From assembly GCA_005893275.1 (NCBI GenBank), contig VBOW01000070.1:1-60143 (forward strand): 60,143 nucleotides of DNA, written 5' to 3'. The notes beneath the pieces were generated by a model. It worked only from the letters and a program-made list of their open reading frames with translations. It did no database searches and was not told where the DNA came from. Below are positions 1 through 9,063 of the stretch, piece by piece. Numbering within the stretch: position 1 is the stretch's first letter; every line of letters starts with the position of its first letter. Position numbers and translations under genes: made by a program. The stretch comes from Candidatus Eisenbacteria bacterium. GTDB lineage: Bacteria > Eisenbacteria > RBG-16-71-46 > SZUA-252.

Positions 1-113
1 ACATGTCGGTGGAGCTGATCACGCCGATCGCGATGGAGAAGGAGCTTCGGTTCGCGATCCGCGAGGGCGGTCGCACCGTCGGCGCCGGCGTCGTAACGGA
101 GATCCTCGAGTAA
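1..113 (+). CDS. tuf: Elongation factor Tu, 3' end (partial)
   Basis: Only the last 36 or so codons are present. They read [20 protein letters not shown], then [13 protein letters not shown] and a TAA stop, the end of beta-barrel domain 3 of EF-Tu, the GTPase that delivers aminoacyl-tRNA to the ribosome. Its stop overlaps the rpsJ start (TAATG), which places tuf at the head of the S10 operon, as in many bacteria. EF-G would not end with this motif. The start and the GTPase domain lie outside the window. Confidence 0.95.
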   Translation, partial: MSVELITPIAMEKELRFAIREGGRTVGAGVVTEILE

Positions 114-436
114 TGCCAACGACCGCGCCGGCAGGACAGAGAATCCGCATTCGTTTGCGGTCGTACGACCACGCCGTGCTCGATCAGTCGGCGGGCGAGA
201 TCGTGCGCACCGCGAAGCGTACCGGCGCCCGCACCGCGGGGCCCATTCCGCTTCCGACGCAGCGTTCCGTGTACACCGTGCTTCGTTCGCCGCACGTGGA
301 CAAGAAATCGCGGGAGCAATTCGAGGTCCGCGTCCACAAGCGGCTCATCGATATCGTGAAGTCGACCCCGCAGACGATCGACGCCTTGATGAAGCTCGAT
401 CTCCCGGCGGGGGTCGACATTGAAATCAAGCTCTAA
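113..436 (+). CDS. rpsJ: 30S ribosomal protein S10
   Basis: 107 residues; S10 is usually 100-105. After about ten extra N-terminal residues the family core starts at [18 protein letters not shown] and continues through GPIPLPT and the loop [12 protein letters not shown]10 sits in the 30S head next to S3 and S14 and, as NusE, joins the transcription antitermination complex. The ATG overlaps the tuf stop by one base, so the two are probably translationally coupled. It is the first gene of the S10 block. Confidence 0.97.
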   Translation: MPTTAPAGQRIRIRLRSYDHAVLDQSAGEIVRTAKRTGARTAGPIPLPTQRSVYTVLRSPHVDKKSREQFEVRVHKRLIDIVKSTPQTIDALMKLDLPAGVDIEIKL

Positions 437-448
437 CCGGGACCAACC

Positions 449-1069
449 ATGATCGGCTTGCTCGCGGAAAAAATCGGGATGACCCAGCTCTTCGACGAGC
501 AGGGGCGCGTCACGCCGGTGACGGTGCTGGCGGCCGGGCCGTGCCCGATCGTCCAGGTCAAGACGCCGGAAACGGACGGCTACGCCGCGCTCCAGATCGG
601 CTTCGGCCGGAAGCGCGAGTCATTGATCCCGAAGGGGCTGCAAGGGCATTTGAAGAAGCACAACGCGGCCGGCGTCCGCGCGCTCAAGGAAGTCCGCGTC
701 GAGGACACATCGGAGTTCCAAGTCGGCCAGGAGCTGACCGTCTCGCTCTTCGAGGTCGGCAGCAAGGTCGACGTCATCGGCGTTTCGAAAGGGCGCGGAT
801 TCGCGGGCGTGATCCGGCGGCACCACTTTACGTGCGGGAGGGAGACCCACGGGTGCGTGACGCACAAGCAGCCGGGCTCGATCGGCGCGAGCGCCTATCC
901 AAGCCGCGTGATCAAGGGGAAGCGACTGCCGGGCCGTATGGGCGGCGCGCGCGTGACGGTGAAGAACCTCCACGTGGTGGGCGTCGACCCCGAGCAGCAT
1001 CTGATCTGGGTCCGCGGCTCGATTCCGGGGCCGCCCAAAAGCACGGTCCTGATCCGGAAGAACGGGTAA
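449..1069 (+). CDS. rplC: 50S ribosomal protein L3
   Basis: 206 residues, the normal L3 length. It begins MIGLLAEKIGMTQLFDE and contains the conserved central region GRGFAGVIRRHHF, then GASAYPSRVIKGKRLPGRMG, whose loop reaches toward the peptidyl transferase centre and carries the Gln-containing segment near HKQPGSIGA. L3 is an early 23S rRNA-binding protein needed for 50S assembly. It follows rpsJ by 12 nt and precedes rplD by 4 nt in the usual order. Confidence 0.97.
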   Translation: MIGLLAEKIGMTQLFDEQGRVTPVTVLAAGPCPIVQVKTPETDGYAALQIGFGRKRESLIPKGLQGHLKKHNAAGVRALKEVRVEDTSEFQVGQELTVSLFEVGSKVDVIGVSKGRGFAGVIRRHHFTCGRETHGCVTHKQPGSIGASAYPSRVIKGKRLPGRMGGARVTVKNLHVVGVDPEQHLIWVRGSIPGPPKSTVLIRKNG

Positions 1070-1073
1070 GACG

Positions 1074-1703
1074 ATGGCGAAGGCGAAACGATACGGGAGC
1101 GACGGAAAAGAGCTTGGCTCGGTCGATCTTCCCAAAGAGCTTTTCGAGGCCCCGATCCACGAGCATTTGATCTGGGAGGCGGTGAAGAGCTACTTGGGAA
1201 ATCAGCGCCAGGGCACCGCGGCGGCGAAGAACCGCGCCAAGGTGAGCGGCGGCGGTCGGAAGCCCTGGAAGCAGAAGGGCACCGGGCGCGCGCGCGCGGG
1301 CTCCAACACGTCCCCGCTTTGGCCGGGCGGCGGGGTGGCGTTCCCGCCGCGGCCGCGGGACTACACGACCCGCTTGAACGCCAAGGCCAAGATGAAGGCG
1401 CTCTGCGGCGCGCTGACCGCCCGCGCGAAGGACGGCGGGGTCATCATCGTGAATCCGCCGTTGCTCGATCAGCCGAAGACCAAGACGATGGCGGAGCTGA
1501 TCCGGAAAATCGGCCTCGAGGACAAGAAGATCCTATGGGTCTTCGACCGGATCGACAACGCCGCGCTCCGGTCCACGCGGAACCTCGCGCGGGTCAGCAC
1601 CGCCGAGAGCCGCACGCTGCACACGTACGCGCTCATGAACTGCGATTGTCTCGTTCTCACGGAAGGCGGTCTCAAGAGCCTGGCGGAGCGGGTGAACGCA
1701 TGA
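1074..1703 (+). CDS. rplD: 50S ribosomal protein L4
   Basis: 209 residues. The loop that lines the nascent-peptide exit tunnel is recognisable as GGGRKPWKQKGTGRARAGSN followed by PLWPGGGVAFPP (about residues 59-90). The C-terminal globular part ends LVLTEGGLKSLAERVNA. In E. coli L4 also represses its own operon by acting on the S10 leader; that leader would lie upstream of this window, so its presence here cannot be judged. The stop overlaps the rplW start (ATGA). Confidence 0.97.
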   Translation: MAKAKRYGSDGKELGSVDLPKELFEAPIHEHLIWEAVKSYLGNQRQGTAAAKNRAKVSGGGRKPWKQKGTGRARAGSNTSPLWPGGGVAFPPRPRDYTTRLNAKAKMKALCGALTARAKDGGVIIVNPPLLDQPKTKTMAELIRKIGLEDKKILWVFDRIDNAALRSTRNLARVSTAESRTLHTYALMNCDCLVLTEGGLKSLAERVNA

Positions 1704-1993
1704 ACCGCGAACCCCGCACCATCGTGCGCCGGGCGATGATCTCCGAGAAGGGGACCCGCCTCCGCGAGAAACAGAACGGGTATCTCTTCGAGGTCTCGCG
1801 CGACGCGAACAAGATCGAGATCAAGCGCGCCATCGAATCGATCTTCAACGTGAAGGTGGATTCGGTGCGCACCATCCGCGTGCACGGCAAGCCGAAGCGC
1901 ATGGGCCGGTTCGCGGGCCATCGACCCGATTGGAAGAAGGCTCTCGTCACCCTCAAGAAGGGTCAGACGATCGAGCTCTTCGAGCAGGTATAG
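1700..1993 (+). CDS. rplW: 50S ribosomal protein L23
   Basis: 97 residues, a typical L23. I chose the ATG at 1700 because it overlaps the rplD stop and gives the family start MNREPRTIVRRAMISEKGT. The open frame extends further upstream only as a shadow of rplD. The core motif FEVSRDANKIEIKRAIESIF and the basic loop RVHGKPKRMGRFAG are clear. L23 surrounds the tunnel exit and is the docking site for trigger factor and SRP. Confidence 0.97.
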   Translation: MNREPRTIVRRAMISEKGTRLREKQNGYLFEVSRDANKIEIKRAIESIFNVKVDSVRTIRVHGKPKRMGRFAGHRPDWKKALVTLKKGQTIELFEQV

Positions 1994-1996
1994 CCG

Positions 1997-2824
1997 ATGC
2001 CGCTACGCAAATATCGACCGCTCACGCCGGCCACGCGGTTCAAGACCGTTCCGACGTTCGAGGAGATCACGCGCTCCCGCCCGGAGCGCCGGCTCGTCGA
2101 GCGGCTGAAGAAAACCGGGGGCCGCGACAACAAGGGGCATATCTCCTCCTGGCAGCGCGGAGGCGGTCACCGTCGCAATTACCGCCGGATCGATTTCAGG
2201 CGGGACAAGAAGGGGATCCTGGCGACGGTTGCCCATATCGAATACGACCCGAACCGGAGCGCCCGGATCGCGCTTCTCCATTATGTCGACGGCGAGAAGC
2301 GCTACATCGTCGCGCCCCAGCAGCTCCGGGTCGGGGACAGCGTGATCTCGGGGCCCGAGGCGGAGATCAAGCCCGGGAACGCCATGTCCCTGCGCGCGGT
2401 TCCGCTGGGCACGTTCGTATACAACGTGGAGATGACGCCCGGCAAGGGCGGGCAGATCTCGCGCAGCGCGGGCACCTTCTGCCAGGTGATGGCGAAGGAA
2501 GGAGAGGAAGCGGTGTTGAGGCTTCCCTCGGGCGAGACGCGGAAGGTTTCCGTCGAGTGCGCGTGCACGATCGGCCAGGTGGGGAACGAAGACCACCAGA
2601 ACGTCGTGATCGGAAAGGCGGGGAAGACGCGCTGGCTCGGGCGCAGGCCGAACGTCCGCGGCGTGGCGATGAATCCGGTGGATCATCCGATGGGCGGCGG
2701 TGAAGGCAAATCCTCGGGCGGCCGGCATCCGTGCTCGCCGTGGGGGCTATTGGCGAAGGGCAAGAAGACCCGCAAGCGGAAGCTCTCCGACCGGCTCATC
2801 ATACGCCGGCGGAAGCAGGGCTAG
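1997..2824 (+). CDS. rplB: 50S ribosomal protein L2
   Basis: 275 residues, full length. It shows the L2 signatures [20 protein letters not shown] near residue 45, [21 protein letters not shown] in the OB-like domain, and the C-terminal [18 protein letters not shown] (about residues 220-238), which contains the conserved His near the peptidyl transferase centre. L2 is among the most conserved 23S-binding proteins and is needed for subunit association. It starts 3 nt after rplW. Confidence 0.98.
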   Translation: MPLRKYRPLTPATRFKTVPTFEEITRSRPERRLVERLKKTGGRDNKGHISSWQRGGGHRRNYRRIDFRRDKKGILATVAHIEYDPNRSARIALLHYVDGEKRYIVAPQQLRVGDSVISGPEAEIKPGNAMSLRAVPLGTFVYNVEMTPGKGGQISRSAGTFCQVMAKEGEEAVLRLPSGETRKVSVECACTIGQVGNEDHQNVVIGKAGKTRWLGRRPNVRGVAMNPVDHPMGGGEGKSSGGRHPCSPWGLLAKGKKTRKRKLSDRLIIRRRKQG

Positions 2825-2848
2825 CGGGCCGGGAGCGACGAAAACGTC

Positions 2849-3163
2849 ATGAGCCGTTCGGTCAAAAAGGGTCCGTTCGTCGAGCCGAAGCTTCTCAAGA
2901 AGCTCGAGGCGCTGAACAAGGTGAACGAGCGCCGGGTGCTCAAGACATGGGCGCGGCGTTCCACGATCTCTCCGGAGTTCGTGGGACACACGCTCGCCGT
3001 GCACAACGGAAACAAGTTCATCCCGGTGTATATCACCGAGAACATGGTGGGGCACAAGCTCGGCGAGTTCGCGCCGACGCGGATCTTCCGCGGGCATGGC
3101 TCCCACGTGGAAAAGACGACGACTCCGGCTGGCGCACCCGTCGGCGCGCCGCCCGCGAAATAG
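2849..3163 (+). CDS. rpsS: 30S ribosomal protein S19
   Basis: 104 residues with the usual start [20 protein letters not shown] and the conserved core [20 protein letters not shown] then [18 protein letters not shown]19 sits in the 30S head and contacts the intersubunit bridge and S13. The C-terminus is about ten residues longer than in E. coli and is rich in Gly, Ala and Pro. It lies between rplB and rplV, as expected. Confidence 0.97.
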   Translation: MSRSVKKGPFVEPKLLKKLEALNKVNERRVLKTWARRSTISPEFVGHTLAVHNGNKFIPVYITENMVGHKLGEFAPTRIFRGHGSHVEKTTTPAGAPVGAPPAK

Positions 3164-3167
3164 CGAC

Positions 3168-3575
3168 ATGGAAGCGAAAGCGATCGCCAAATACGTCCGG
3201 GTCACCCCGCGCAAGGCGGATCAGGTGCTCCAGCTGATCCGCGGCAAGCGGGTCGACCAGGTCACCGAGATCCTGGACTTCACGCCGAAGCATGTCGCGA
3301 AAGTGATCGGCAAGGTCTTGAAGTCCGCCGTGGCCAACGCGGTGGCGATCGAAGGGAAGATCAACGTCGAGCACCTCCGCGTGAAGGAGGCCGTGGCCGG
3401 CGCGGGGCCTTCGCTCAAGCGGTTTCTCCCGCGAGCGCAAGGACGGGCCACGCCGATCATCAAGCGGACGAGCCACATCACGATCATCGTCGAAGGGGAA
3501 GCACCGGTCGAAGAGCCGGCAGCCCCCGCGCGCCGCGGGCGGCGTCGTTCGCCCGCGCCGAAGGAGGCCAAGTAG
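3168..3575 (+). CDS. rplV: 50S ribosomal protein L22
   Basis: 135 residues from the ATG at 3168, which is 5 nt past the rpsS stop and gives [20 protein letters not shown]. The frame is open further upstream only as an rpsS shadow. The body has [19 protein letters not shown] and the tunnel hairpin near [19 protein letters not shown] basic Ala/Pro/Arg tail of about 20 residues extends past the usual end (about 110-115 residues). The stop overlaps the GTG of rpsC. Confidence 0.96.
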   Translation: MEAKAIAKYVRVTPRKADQVLQLIRGKRVDQVTEILDFTPKHVAKVIGKVLKSAVANAVAIEGKINVEHLRVKEAVAGAGPSLKRFLPRAQGRATPIIKRTSHITIIVEGEAPVEEPAAPARRGRRRSPAPKEAK

Positions 3576-4264
3576 TGGGTCAGAAAACGAATCCGATCGG
3601 GATGCGGCTCGGGATCATCGCCACGTGGGATTCGCGTTGGTTCGCGCGCAAGGATTATCCGAAGCTCCTCGAAGAGGACATATTCATTCGGCGGTATTTG
3701 AAGCGGCGTCTCGCGCAGGCCGGGATCTCGAGGATCATCATCCAGCGGGCGATCGCCAAGGTGACGATCAATATTTCGACCGCGCGTCCCGGGCTCGTCA
3801 TCGGACGCCGGGGTCAGCAGGTGGATCAGCTTCGCGATGAGCTTCAGCACATCACGAAGAAGGAGATCTTCCTCAATATCGACGAAGTGAAGAAGCCGGA
3901 CCTCGACTCGATCCTGGTTTCGGAGCACGTCGCGCGCCAGCTCGAGCAGCGCGTCTCCTTCCGGCGCGCGATGAAGAAGGCGATCGCCTCGACGATGCGC
4001 TCGGGGGCGGGAGGCATACGCATCGTGTGCTCCGGCCGCCTGGGGGGCGCCGAGATGGCGCGGACCGAGGGATACCGCGAGGGACGCGTGCCGCTTCACA
4101 CGCTGCGCGCCGATATCGATTTCGCGCGCGCCACGGCCCGGACGATCTACGGGACGGTGGGCGTGAAGGTGTGGATCTTCAAGGGAGAGGTGCTGGACAA
4201 GAAGGAGGCACCACCGGTCCTTGCGCCCAGCCAGACCCGCTCCGCGGCGCCGGCCGCGGGATAA
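3575..4264 (+). CDS. rpsC: 30S ribosomal protein S3 (GTG start)
   Basis: 229 residues starting at a GTG that overlaps the rplV stop (TAGTG). The family start [13 protein letters not shown] follows directly. The KH domain is visible around [20 protein letters not shown] (residues 67-86), and the C-terminal half has [20 protein letters not shown] and [14 protein letters not shown]3 forms part of the mRNA entry site with S4 and S5. A short Ala/Pro-rich tail follows the core. Confidence 0.97.
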   Translation: MGQKTNPIGMRLGIIATWDSRWFARKDYPKLLEEDIFIRRYLKRRLAQAGISRIIIQRAIAKVTINISTARPGLVIGRRGQQVDQLRDELQHITKKEIFLNIDEVKKPDLDSILVSEHVARQLEQRVSFRRAMKKAIASTMRSGAGGIRIVCSGRLGGAEMARTEGYREGRVPLHTLRADIDFARATARTIYGTVGVKVWIFKGEVLDKKEAPPVLAPSQTRSAAPAAG

Positions 4265-4270
4265 GGCGGC

Positions 4271-4693
4271 ATGCTCGTACCGAAGCGGGTCAAGCACAGG
4301 AAGCAGATGCGGGGGCGCCGGAAGGGCATGGCCTACCGCGGCTCGACCGTCTCCTTCGGCGAGTTCGGGCTTCAGGCGCTCGAGGCGGCGTGGGTCACGA
4401 ACCGCCAGATCGAGGCGGCGCGCGTCGCGATCACGCGCTTCATCAAGCGCGGCGGCAAGATGTGGATACGCATCTTTCCGGACAAGCCGGTGACGGTGAA
4501 GCCGGCGGAGACGCGAATGGGCAAGGGCAAGGGCTCGCCCGAGTACTGGGTGGCGGTCGTGAAGCCGGGGCGCGTCCTCTTCGAGCTCGAGGGAATCACC
4601 GCGGAGCTGGCGAAGAAGGCGATGAAATTGGGCGCGAGCAAGCTGCCGATGAGGACGAAGTTCGTCGAGCGGCAGGATCTGGCGGGGAGCTGA
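4271..4693 (+). CDS. rplP: 50S ribosomal protein L16
   Basis: 140 residues, the standard length. It begins [19 protein letters not shown] and carries [20 protein letters not shown], the [19 protein letters not shown] segment and [18 protein letters not shown]16 helps organise the A-site and central protuberance of the 50S subunit. The gene starts 6 nt after rpsC and ends one base before rpmC. Confidence 0.97.
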   Translation: MLVPKRVKHRKQMRGRRKGMAYRGSTVSFGEFGLQALEAAWVTNRQIEAARVAITRFIKRGGKMWIRIFPDKPVTVKPAETRMGKGKGSPEYWVAVVKPGRVLFELEGITAELAKKAMKLGASKLPMRTKFVERQDLAGS

Positions 4694-4694
4694 G

Positions 4695-4931
4695 ATGAGA
4701 GAGCTCAAGGCGGAGAAGATCCGCGACATGACCGAGGATGAGATCGGGCACAGGATCGGCGAGCTGCACGAGGAGATTTTCAACCTGCGCTTCCGGAACG
4801 GGATGCGGCAGCTCCAGAACCCCCTGTTGATTCGAGAGCGGCGGCGGGACATCGCGCGCCTCAAGACGATTTTGGCGGAGCACCGGACGGGCGTTCGCAA
4901 GCTCGGCGGTCAAGGGGAGCCCAAGGCGTGA
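4695..4931 (+). CDS. rpmC: 50S ribosomal protein L29
   Basis: 78 residues; L29 is usually 60-75. The two-helix core is recognisable in [20 protein letters not shown] and [20 protein letters not shown] followed by [15 protein letters not shown]29 lies near L23 at the exit-tunnel mouth. The last codons overlap the GTG start of rpsQ by 4 nt. Confidence 0.95.
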   Translation: MRELKAEKIRDMTEDEIGHRIGELHEEIFNLRFRNGMRQLQNPLLIRERRRDIARLKTILAEHRTGVRKLGGQGEPKA

Positions 4932-5200
4932 CACAGGAAGGGAAAGGTCGCGGCCGCAGGAAGGTGATGACCGGCACGGTCGTCAGCGCGGCCATGCAGA
5001 AGACCGTAGTGGCCAAGATCGAGCGCCTCGTCAAGGATCAGGACTACGGCAAGTACGTCCGTCGCCGGAGCCGCTTCAAGATCCACGACGAGAAAAACGA
5101 GTGCAAGGTGGGGGATGTGATCCGTTTCATGGAAACGCGCCCGCTGAGCAAGGATAAGTGCTGGCGCCTTCTCGATTTCGTCAAGCGCGTCGAACGCTGA
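4928..5200 (+). CDS. rpsQ: 30S ribosomal protein S17 (GTG start)
   Basis: 90 residues. The OB-fold core reads [20 protein letters not shown] and later [19 protein letters not shown] then [20 protein letters not shown]17 binds 16S rRNA helices 7 and 11 early in assembly. The GTG that overlaps the rpmC stop (GTGA) is the best start; no other start lies before the core. Confidence 0.96.
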   Translation: MTQEGKGRGRRKVMTGTVVSAAMQKTVVAKIERLVKDQDYGKYVRRRSRFKIHDEKNECKVGDVIRFMETRPLSKDKCWRLLDFVKRVER

Positions 5201-5225
5201 GCGGACCGGGAGGGGGAGAGCGCGC

Positions 5226-5594
5226 ATGGTTCAGCCACGCAGCATCATCACGATATCGGATAACTCCGGAGCGCGGGTCGCCCGCGTGGTGAAAGTGCTC
5301 GGAGGCACCCGGAAGCGTTACGGACGATTGGGCGACGTGATCGTCGTTTCGATCCAGGACGCGCTCCCCGGCGCGCAGATCAAGAAAGGGGACGTCCACA
5401 AGGCGGTGCTCATCCGCACCGTCAAGGAAGTCCGCCGGAAGGACGGTTCCTACATCCGATTCGACCAGAATGCGGCGGTGCTGATCGACGACCAGAAGGA
5501 ACCGAAAGGGACGCGCATCTTCGGGCCCGTGGCCCGCGAGCTGCGCGAGCGGGAATTCATGAAGATCATCTCGTTGGCACCCGAGGTGATTTGA
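5226..5594 (+). CDS. rplN: 50S ribosomal protein L14
   Basis: 122 residues, exactly the usual length. It begins [20 protein letters not shown] and includes [26 protein letters not shown]-type strand [19 protein letters not shown], and the end [14 protein letters not shown]-like segment [19 protein letters not shown]14 forms an intersubunit bridge and is the docking site for the silencing factor RsfS. A purine-rich stretch (GGGAGGGGGAGA) just before the ATG can serve as ribosome-binding site. Confidence 0.98.
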   Translation: MVQPRSIITISDNSGARVARVVKVLGGTRKRYGRLGDVIVVSIQDALPGAQIKKGDVHKAVLIRTVKEVRRKDGSYIRFDQNAAVLIDDQKEPKGTRIFGPVARELREREFMKIISLAPEVI

Positions 5595-5601
5595 GGGTTC
5601 G

Positions 5602-5925
5602 ATGGCTCATTTCGCGAAAAACGATCAGGTGGTGGTGATCGCCGGGGACGACCGCGGCAAGTCCGGCCGCGTGCTCAAGGTTCTTCTCGAGGAGGAACGG
5701 CTGATCGTCGAGAAGGTCAACTTCGTCAAGCGGCACACCAAGCCGCGAGGACAGAAGATTCAGGGGGGAATCCTCGAGCGCGAGGCCCCGATCCATATCT
5801 CCAACGTGATGCATCTCTGCCCCAAGTGCCAGATGGGCGTTCGCGTGACGATGAAGCGGACGTCGGACGGCAAGCGCGAGCGCTATTGCGCGCGGTGCGG
5901 CGAGACGATCCCGAGAGTGCGCTGA
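5602..5925 (+). CDS. rplX: 50S ribosomal protein L24, with C-terminal Cys4 motif
   Basis: 107 residues. The KOW motif is at the start ([20 protein letters not shown]), followed by [12 protein letters not shown] and [16 protein letters not shown]. The C-terminus has CPKC and CARCG pairs (about residues 71-99), a zinc-ribbon-like end found in the longer bacterial L24 type. L24 initiates 50S assembly. The stop overlaps the rplE start (TGATG). Confidence 0.96.
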   Translation: MAHFAKNDQVVVIAGDDRGKSGRVLKVLLEEERLIVEKVNFVKRHTKPRGQKIQGGILEREAPIHISNVMHLCPKCQMGVRVTMKRTSDGKRERYCARCGETIPRVR

Positions 5926-6668
5926 TGGCGGACGAGAAAGAGCCCAAAGAAAAGAAGCAGGCGAAGCCCAAGCTCGAAGCCAAGCCCAAAGGGGACGCGA
6001 AACCGAAGGGCGAGGCGAAGGCGAAAGGCGGAGGCAAGGCCAAAGGGGATTCGAGGAGGAAGGGGGGGAAGGAAGCGCCCGCCGGGCCGGCGATCGGCGA
6101 GGCCGAGCCTCCGGCGCGGATTCCCCGGCTGAGGGAGCACTTCGAGAAGCGCGTCCTCCCCGAGCTGATGAAGCGTTTCCAGTACAGGAACCCCATGCAG
6201 GTGCCGCGGCTCAAGAAGATCGTGGTGAACATGGGCGTAGGGGACGCGCTCCAGAACATCAAGATGCTGGACGCGGCGGTGGCCGAGCTGGCCACGATCA
6301 CGGGTCAGAAGCCTTCGATTCGCAAGGCGAAGAAGTCGATCGCCAACTTCAAGCTGCGCGAGGGTCAGCCGATCGGCTGCATGGTGACGCTGCGCGGCCC
6401 GAGAATGTACGAGTTCTACGACCGGCTGATCAACGTGGCGCTGCCCCGGATCCGCGACTTCCGCGGCGTGCCCATGAAATCGTTCGACGGGCAGGGCAAC
6501 TACACGCTCGGGATCACCGAGCAAATCATCTTCCCGGAGATCAACTACGACAAGGTCGAGAAGATCCGGGGGATGGATATCACGTTCGTCACGTCGGCCG
6601 AGAACGACGAGGAAGGGCAGGAGCTTCTGAGGCTCATGAACATGCCCTTCCGCCTGCGTCAGGCCTGA
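5925..6668 (+). CDS. rplE: 50S ribosomal protein L5 with Lys/Ala-rich N-terminal extension
   Basis: 247 residues from the ATG overlapping the rplX stop; L5 is normally about 180. Residues 1-65 are low-complexity (Lys, Ala, Gly, Pro, Glu; repeats such as [20 protein letters not shown]). The L5 core starts near [20 protein letters not shown] and is intact through [40 protein letters not shown] and [21 protein letters not shown]5 binds 5S rRNA in the central protuberance. The extension is in frame with no stop. A later start is possible, but the overlapping ATG is the natural coupled start; no Met or GTG with a clear ribosome-binding site lies at the core boundary. Confidence 0.95.
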   Translation: MADEKEPKEKKQAKPKLEAKPKGDAKPKGEAKAKGGGKAKGDSRRKGGKEAPAGPAIGEAEPPARIPRLREHFEKRVLPELMKRFQYRNPMQVPRLKKIVVNMGVGDALQNIKMLDAAVAELATITGQKPSIRKAKKSIANFKLREGQPIGCMVTLRGPRMYEFYDRLINVALPRIRDFRGVPMKSFDGQGNYTLGITEQIIFPEINYDKVEKIRGMDITFVTSAENDEEGQELLRLMNMPFRLRQA

Positions 6669-6684
6669 CGGCAAAGGAGCGAGG

Positions 6685-6870
6685 TTGGCCAAGAAATCGC
6701 TGATGGAGAAGTGGAGGCGGCCACCCAAGTTCAAGGTTCGCCGCTACAACCGATGCCACCGCTGCGGCCGGTCGCGCGCGTTCCTGCGCGACTTTGGAAT
6801 CTGCCGCATTTGCTTCCGGGAGCTCGCCCTCATGGGCCAGATCCCGGGCGTGGTCAAGGCGAGCTGGTAA
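6685..6870 (+). CDS. rpsN: 30S ribosomal protein S14, zinc-binding type (TTG start)
   Basis: 61 residues, the length of the short zinc-binding S14 (type Z, also called rpsZ). The four zinc ligands are in [20 protein letters not shown] (about residues 24-43), followed by [18 protein letters not shown]. It begins with TTG after the ribosome-binding site AAAGGAG (6673-6679). S14 completes the 30S head near S3 and S10. It lies between rplE and rpsH in spc-operon order. Confidence 0.97.
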   Translation: MAKKSLMEKWRRPPKFKVRRYNRCHRCGRSRAFLRDFGICRICFRELALMGQIPGVVKASW

Positions 6871-6923
6871 TCCGGGCCGAGGGCCCGAAATCCGGGCCGA
6901 GCGCCCGCCGTTGAAAGGGGACT

Positions 6924-7322
6924 ATGTCGGTTAGCGATCCCGTGGCGGATCTCTTGACGTGCATCCGCAACGCGTGCAAGGCAAAACACAAGAAGGTGGA
7001 CGTTCCGGCTTCGAACTTGAAAACCGAGCTGGTGCGGGTGCTGCTCAAGGAGAAGTTCATCAATAACTACAAGGCGATCGACGACAAGAAGCAGGGAATT
7101 CTCCGCATCTATCTCAAGTATGACGCGAAGGAAAAAAGCGTCATCCAGGGGATCGAGCGCGTGAGCAAGCCCGGCCGCCGCGTGTACCTGCGCCGCCACG
7201 AGATTCCCAAAGTTCAGGGCGGGATGGGGACGGCGATCGTATCCACGCCGAGCGGCATCATGACCGATATCGAAGCGCGCGACGAGGGGCTCGGTGGCGA
7301 GTACCTCTTCCGCGTCTGGTAG
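6924..7322 (+). CDS. rpsH: 30S ribosomal protein S8
   Basis: 132 residues, normal length. It begins MSVSDPVADLLTCIRNACKA and ends with GGMGTAIVSTPSGIMTDIEA then GEYLFRVW. S8 binds the central domain of 16S rRNA and in E. coli represses the spc operon. The 53-nt gap before it contains two copies of TCCGGGCCGAG (6871-6881, 6891-6901), separated by 9 nt, a short direct repeat in front of a good AAAGGGG ribosome-binding site. Confidence 0.97.
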   Translation: MSVSDPVADLLTCIRNACKAKHKKVDVPASNLKTELVRVLLKEKFINNYKAIDDKKQGILRIYLKYDAKEKSVIQGIERVSKPGRRVYLRRHEIPKVQGGMGTAIVSTPSGIMTDIEARDEGLGGEYLFRVW

Positions 7323-7331
7323 GAGAGAGCC

Positions 7332-7886
7332 ATGCCGTCGCGAGTAGGAAAAGTACCGATCCAGATTCCCGCGGGCGTCCAGGTCAAGCGGGACCAGCTC
7401 GCGATCCACGTCAAAGGGCCGAAGGGGGAGATGGAATTCCGCCTCGCCCACGGCGTCGACGTGAAGGTCGAGCCGGGCGAGATCCGGGTCGCCCAGGTGG
7501 GAGGGGGCAAGCAGGCGCTTGCGCTGCACGGCACGACGCGCGCGGTTCTCGCGAACATGATCGAGGGCGTCACGAAGGGGTTTTCGAAGGCGCTCGAGAT
7601 CCAGGGCACGGGCTACCGCGCCCAGATGAGCGGCAAGAAGCTCACGATGCAGCTCGGCTATTCGCACCCGATCGAGTACGAGCCCCCCGCGGGCATTACG
7701 ATCGCGACCGAATCGCAGACCAAGGTCGTCGTGAGCGGATACAACAAGGAGCTGGTCGGGCAGGTGGCCGCGATCATTCGCGACTTCCGGCCGCCCGAGC
7801 CCTACAAGGGCAAGGGAATCCGCTACGTCGGCGAATACGTGCGGCGCAAGGCGGGCAAGGCCGCGGGCGGCAAGACGGCGGCGTAG
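7332..7886 (+). CDS. rplF: 50S ribosomal protein L6
   Basis: 184 residues. It starts MPSRVGKVPIQIPAGVQVKR and has KGPKGEMEF, the central IEGVTKGFSKALEIQGTGYR and the C-terminal signature RPPEPYKGKGIRYVGEYVRR. L6 lies near the sarcin-ricin loop, where translation factors bind. It follows rpsH by 9 nt and has a GGAGAGAG ribosome-binding site. Confidence 0.97.
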   Translation: MPSRVGKVPIQIPAGVQVKRDQLAIHVKGPKGEMEFRLAHGVDVKVEPGEIRVAQVGGGKQALALHGTTRAVLANMIEGVTKGFSKALEIQGTGYRAQMSGKKLTMQLGYSHPIEYEPPAGITIATESQTKVVVSGYNKELVGQVAAIIRDFRPPEPYKGKGIRYVGEYVRRKAGKAAGGKTAA

Positions 7887-7926
7887 CGCCCCGCGGCGCG
7901 GCGTCGCATGAGGTAGGGACGGAACG

Positions 7927-8301
7927 ATGAAATCGAAAGCGACACCCCGGCTCGAGGGTCGAGGCCGGCGACATATGAGAATCCGGAAGAAGATCATGGG
8001 GACGGCCGAGCGGCCGCGCCTCAGCGTGTTCCGGAGCCTGAATCATATCTACGCGCAGCTGGTCGATGATCTCACCGGCCGGACGATCCTCACCGTCTCC
8101 TCGATGGACAAAGAGGTGGCGCCGAAGCTCAAGTCGGCGAAGGGGAAGATCGAAGCCGGCAAGCTTGTCGGAAAGCAGATCGCGGCGAAGGCGAAGGAGA
8201 AGGGTATCGAACGTGTGTGTTTCGACCGCAGCGGCTATCTCTATCACGGCCGGGTCAAGGCGGTCGCCGAGGGCGCCCGCGAGGGCGGCCTGAACTTCTA
8301 G
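7927..8301 (+). CDS. rplR: 50S ribosomal protein L18
   Basis: 124 residues. Recognisable by [20 protein letters not shown], then [10 protein letters not shown] and the C-terminal [29 protein letters not shown]18 binds 5S rRNA with L5. The first about 12 residues ([14 protein letters not shown]) are basic and slightly longer than usual. The start at 7927 follows GGGACGGAACG, a weak ribosome-binding site. Confidence 0.96.
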   Translation: MKSKATPRLEGRGRRHMRIRKKIMGTAERPRLSVFRSLNHIYAQLVDDLTGRTILTVSSMDKEVAPKLKSAKGKIEAGKLVGKQIAAKAKEKGIERVCFDRSGYLYHGRVKAVAEGAREGGLNF

Positions 8302-8309
8302 GAGATTTC

Positions 8310-8870
8310 ATGGCCTATCCAGGAATGCGCGGACGCATGCAGTCCCAGCAGGACTCCGAGTTCATCGAGCGCGTGATCCACGTGAATCGCGTCGCCAAGG
8401 TGGTGAAGGGCGGACGCCGGTTCAGCTTCAACGCGATCGTCGCGGTCGGGGACGGCAAGGGGCGCGTCGGCGTGGGCCTCGGCAAGGCGAACGAAGTCTC
8501 GGACGCGATCCGCAAAGCGGGTGAAGCGGCGAAGAAGGGCATGTTCACGGTTCCGCTGAAGCGGGCCACGATTCCCCACCAGGTCGAAGGGCACTTCGGC
8601 GCGGGGGTCGTGATCCTGAAGCCCGCCACGCCGGGAACCGGCGTGATCGCCGGGGGAACGGTGCGCGCGGTCCTCGAGGCGGCGGGCATCCACGACGTGC
8701 TCACGAAATCGCTCGGCTCGGGGAATCCGCACAACGTGGTGAAGGCCACGGTCCAGGGTCTTCAGAGCCTGCGGCACGCAAGCGACGTCGCGGCGACGCG
8801 CGGAAAGACGGTGGATGAGCTTTTGGGAATCCGGCGGAAGAACGCGGTGCAGGGTGATGGCACTCGTTAA
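8310..8870 (+). CDS. rpsE: 30S ribosomal protein S5
   Basis: 186 residues from the ATG at 8310, which has GGAGA just upstream. The frame is open further upstream only as a shadow of rplR. The double-stranded RNA-binding domain has [20 protein letters not shown] and [20 protein letters not shown]. The C-terminal part contains [21 protein letters not shown]5 is a fidelity protein at the mRNA entrance. Its 3' end overlaps rpmD by 14 nt. Confidence 0.97.
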   Translation: MAYPGMRGRMQSQQDSEFIERVIHVNRVAKVVKGGRRFSFNAIVAVGDGKGRVGVGLGKANEVSDAIRKAGEAAKKGMFTVPLKRATIPHQVEGHFGAGVVILKPATPGTGVIAGGTVRAVLEAAGIHDVLTKSLGSGNPHNVVKATVQGLQSLRHASDVAATRGKTVDELLGIRRKNAVQGDGTR

Positions 8871-9063
8871 GATCACCCAGGAGCGGAGCAAGATCCGCTG
8901 CCTCAAGAAACACAAACGCACGCTCGCCGCGTTGGGGCTGCGCCGTATTAACCATTCAGTCGTTCACGAGGACACGCCTCAGATCCGAGGCATGGTTCAC
9001 CAGGTACGCTACCTGGTTCGAGTCGAGGCCGCGCAGGGCCGGAAGAAGGAACAGAACCCATGA
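8857..9063 (+). CDS. rpmD: 50S ribosomal protein L30
   Basis: 68 residues, slightly longer than the usual 58-60. The start at ATG 8857 gives [20 protein letters not shown], then [18 protein letters not shown] and [15 protein letters not shown], the full L30 fold. The gene overlaps the end of rpsE by 14 nt and the start of rplO by 4 nt (ATGA), so all three are probably coupled. Confidence 0.96.
   Translation: MALVKITQERSKIRCLKKHKRTLAALGLRRINHSVVHEDTPQIRGMVHQVRYLVRVEAAQGRKKEQNP

Noticed and set aside
3221-4900. A 559-residue minus-strand frame antisense to rplV-rpmC
   Set aside because: It is a GC-rich shadow of five ribosomal genes; no domain, no ribosome-binding site, composed of Arg/Leu/Pro-rich text.
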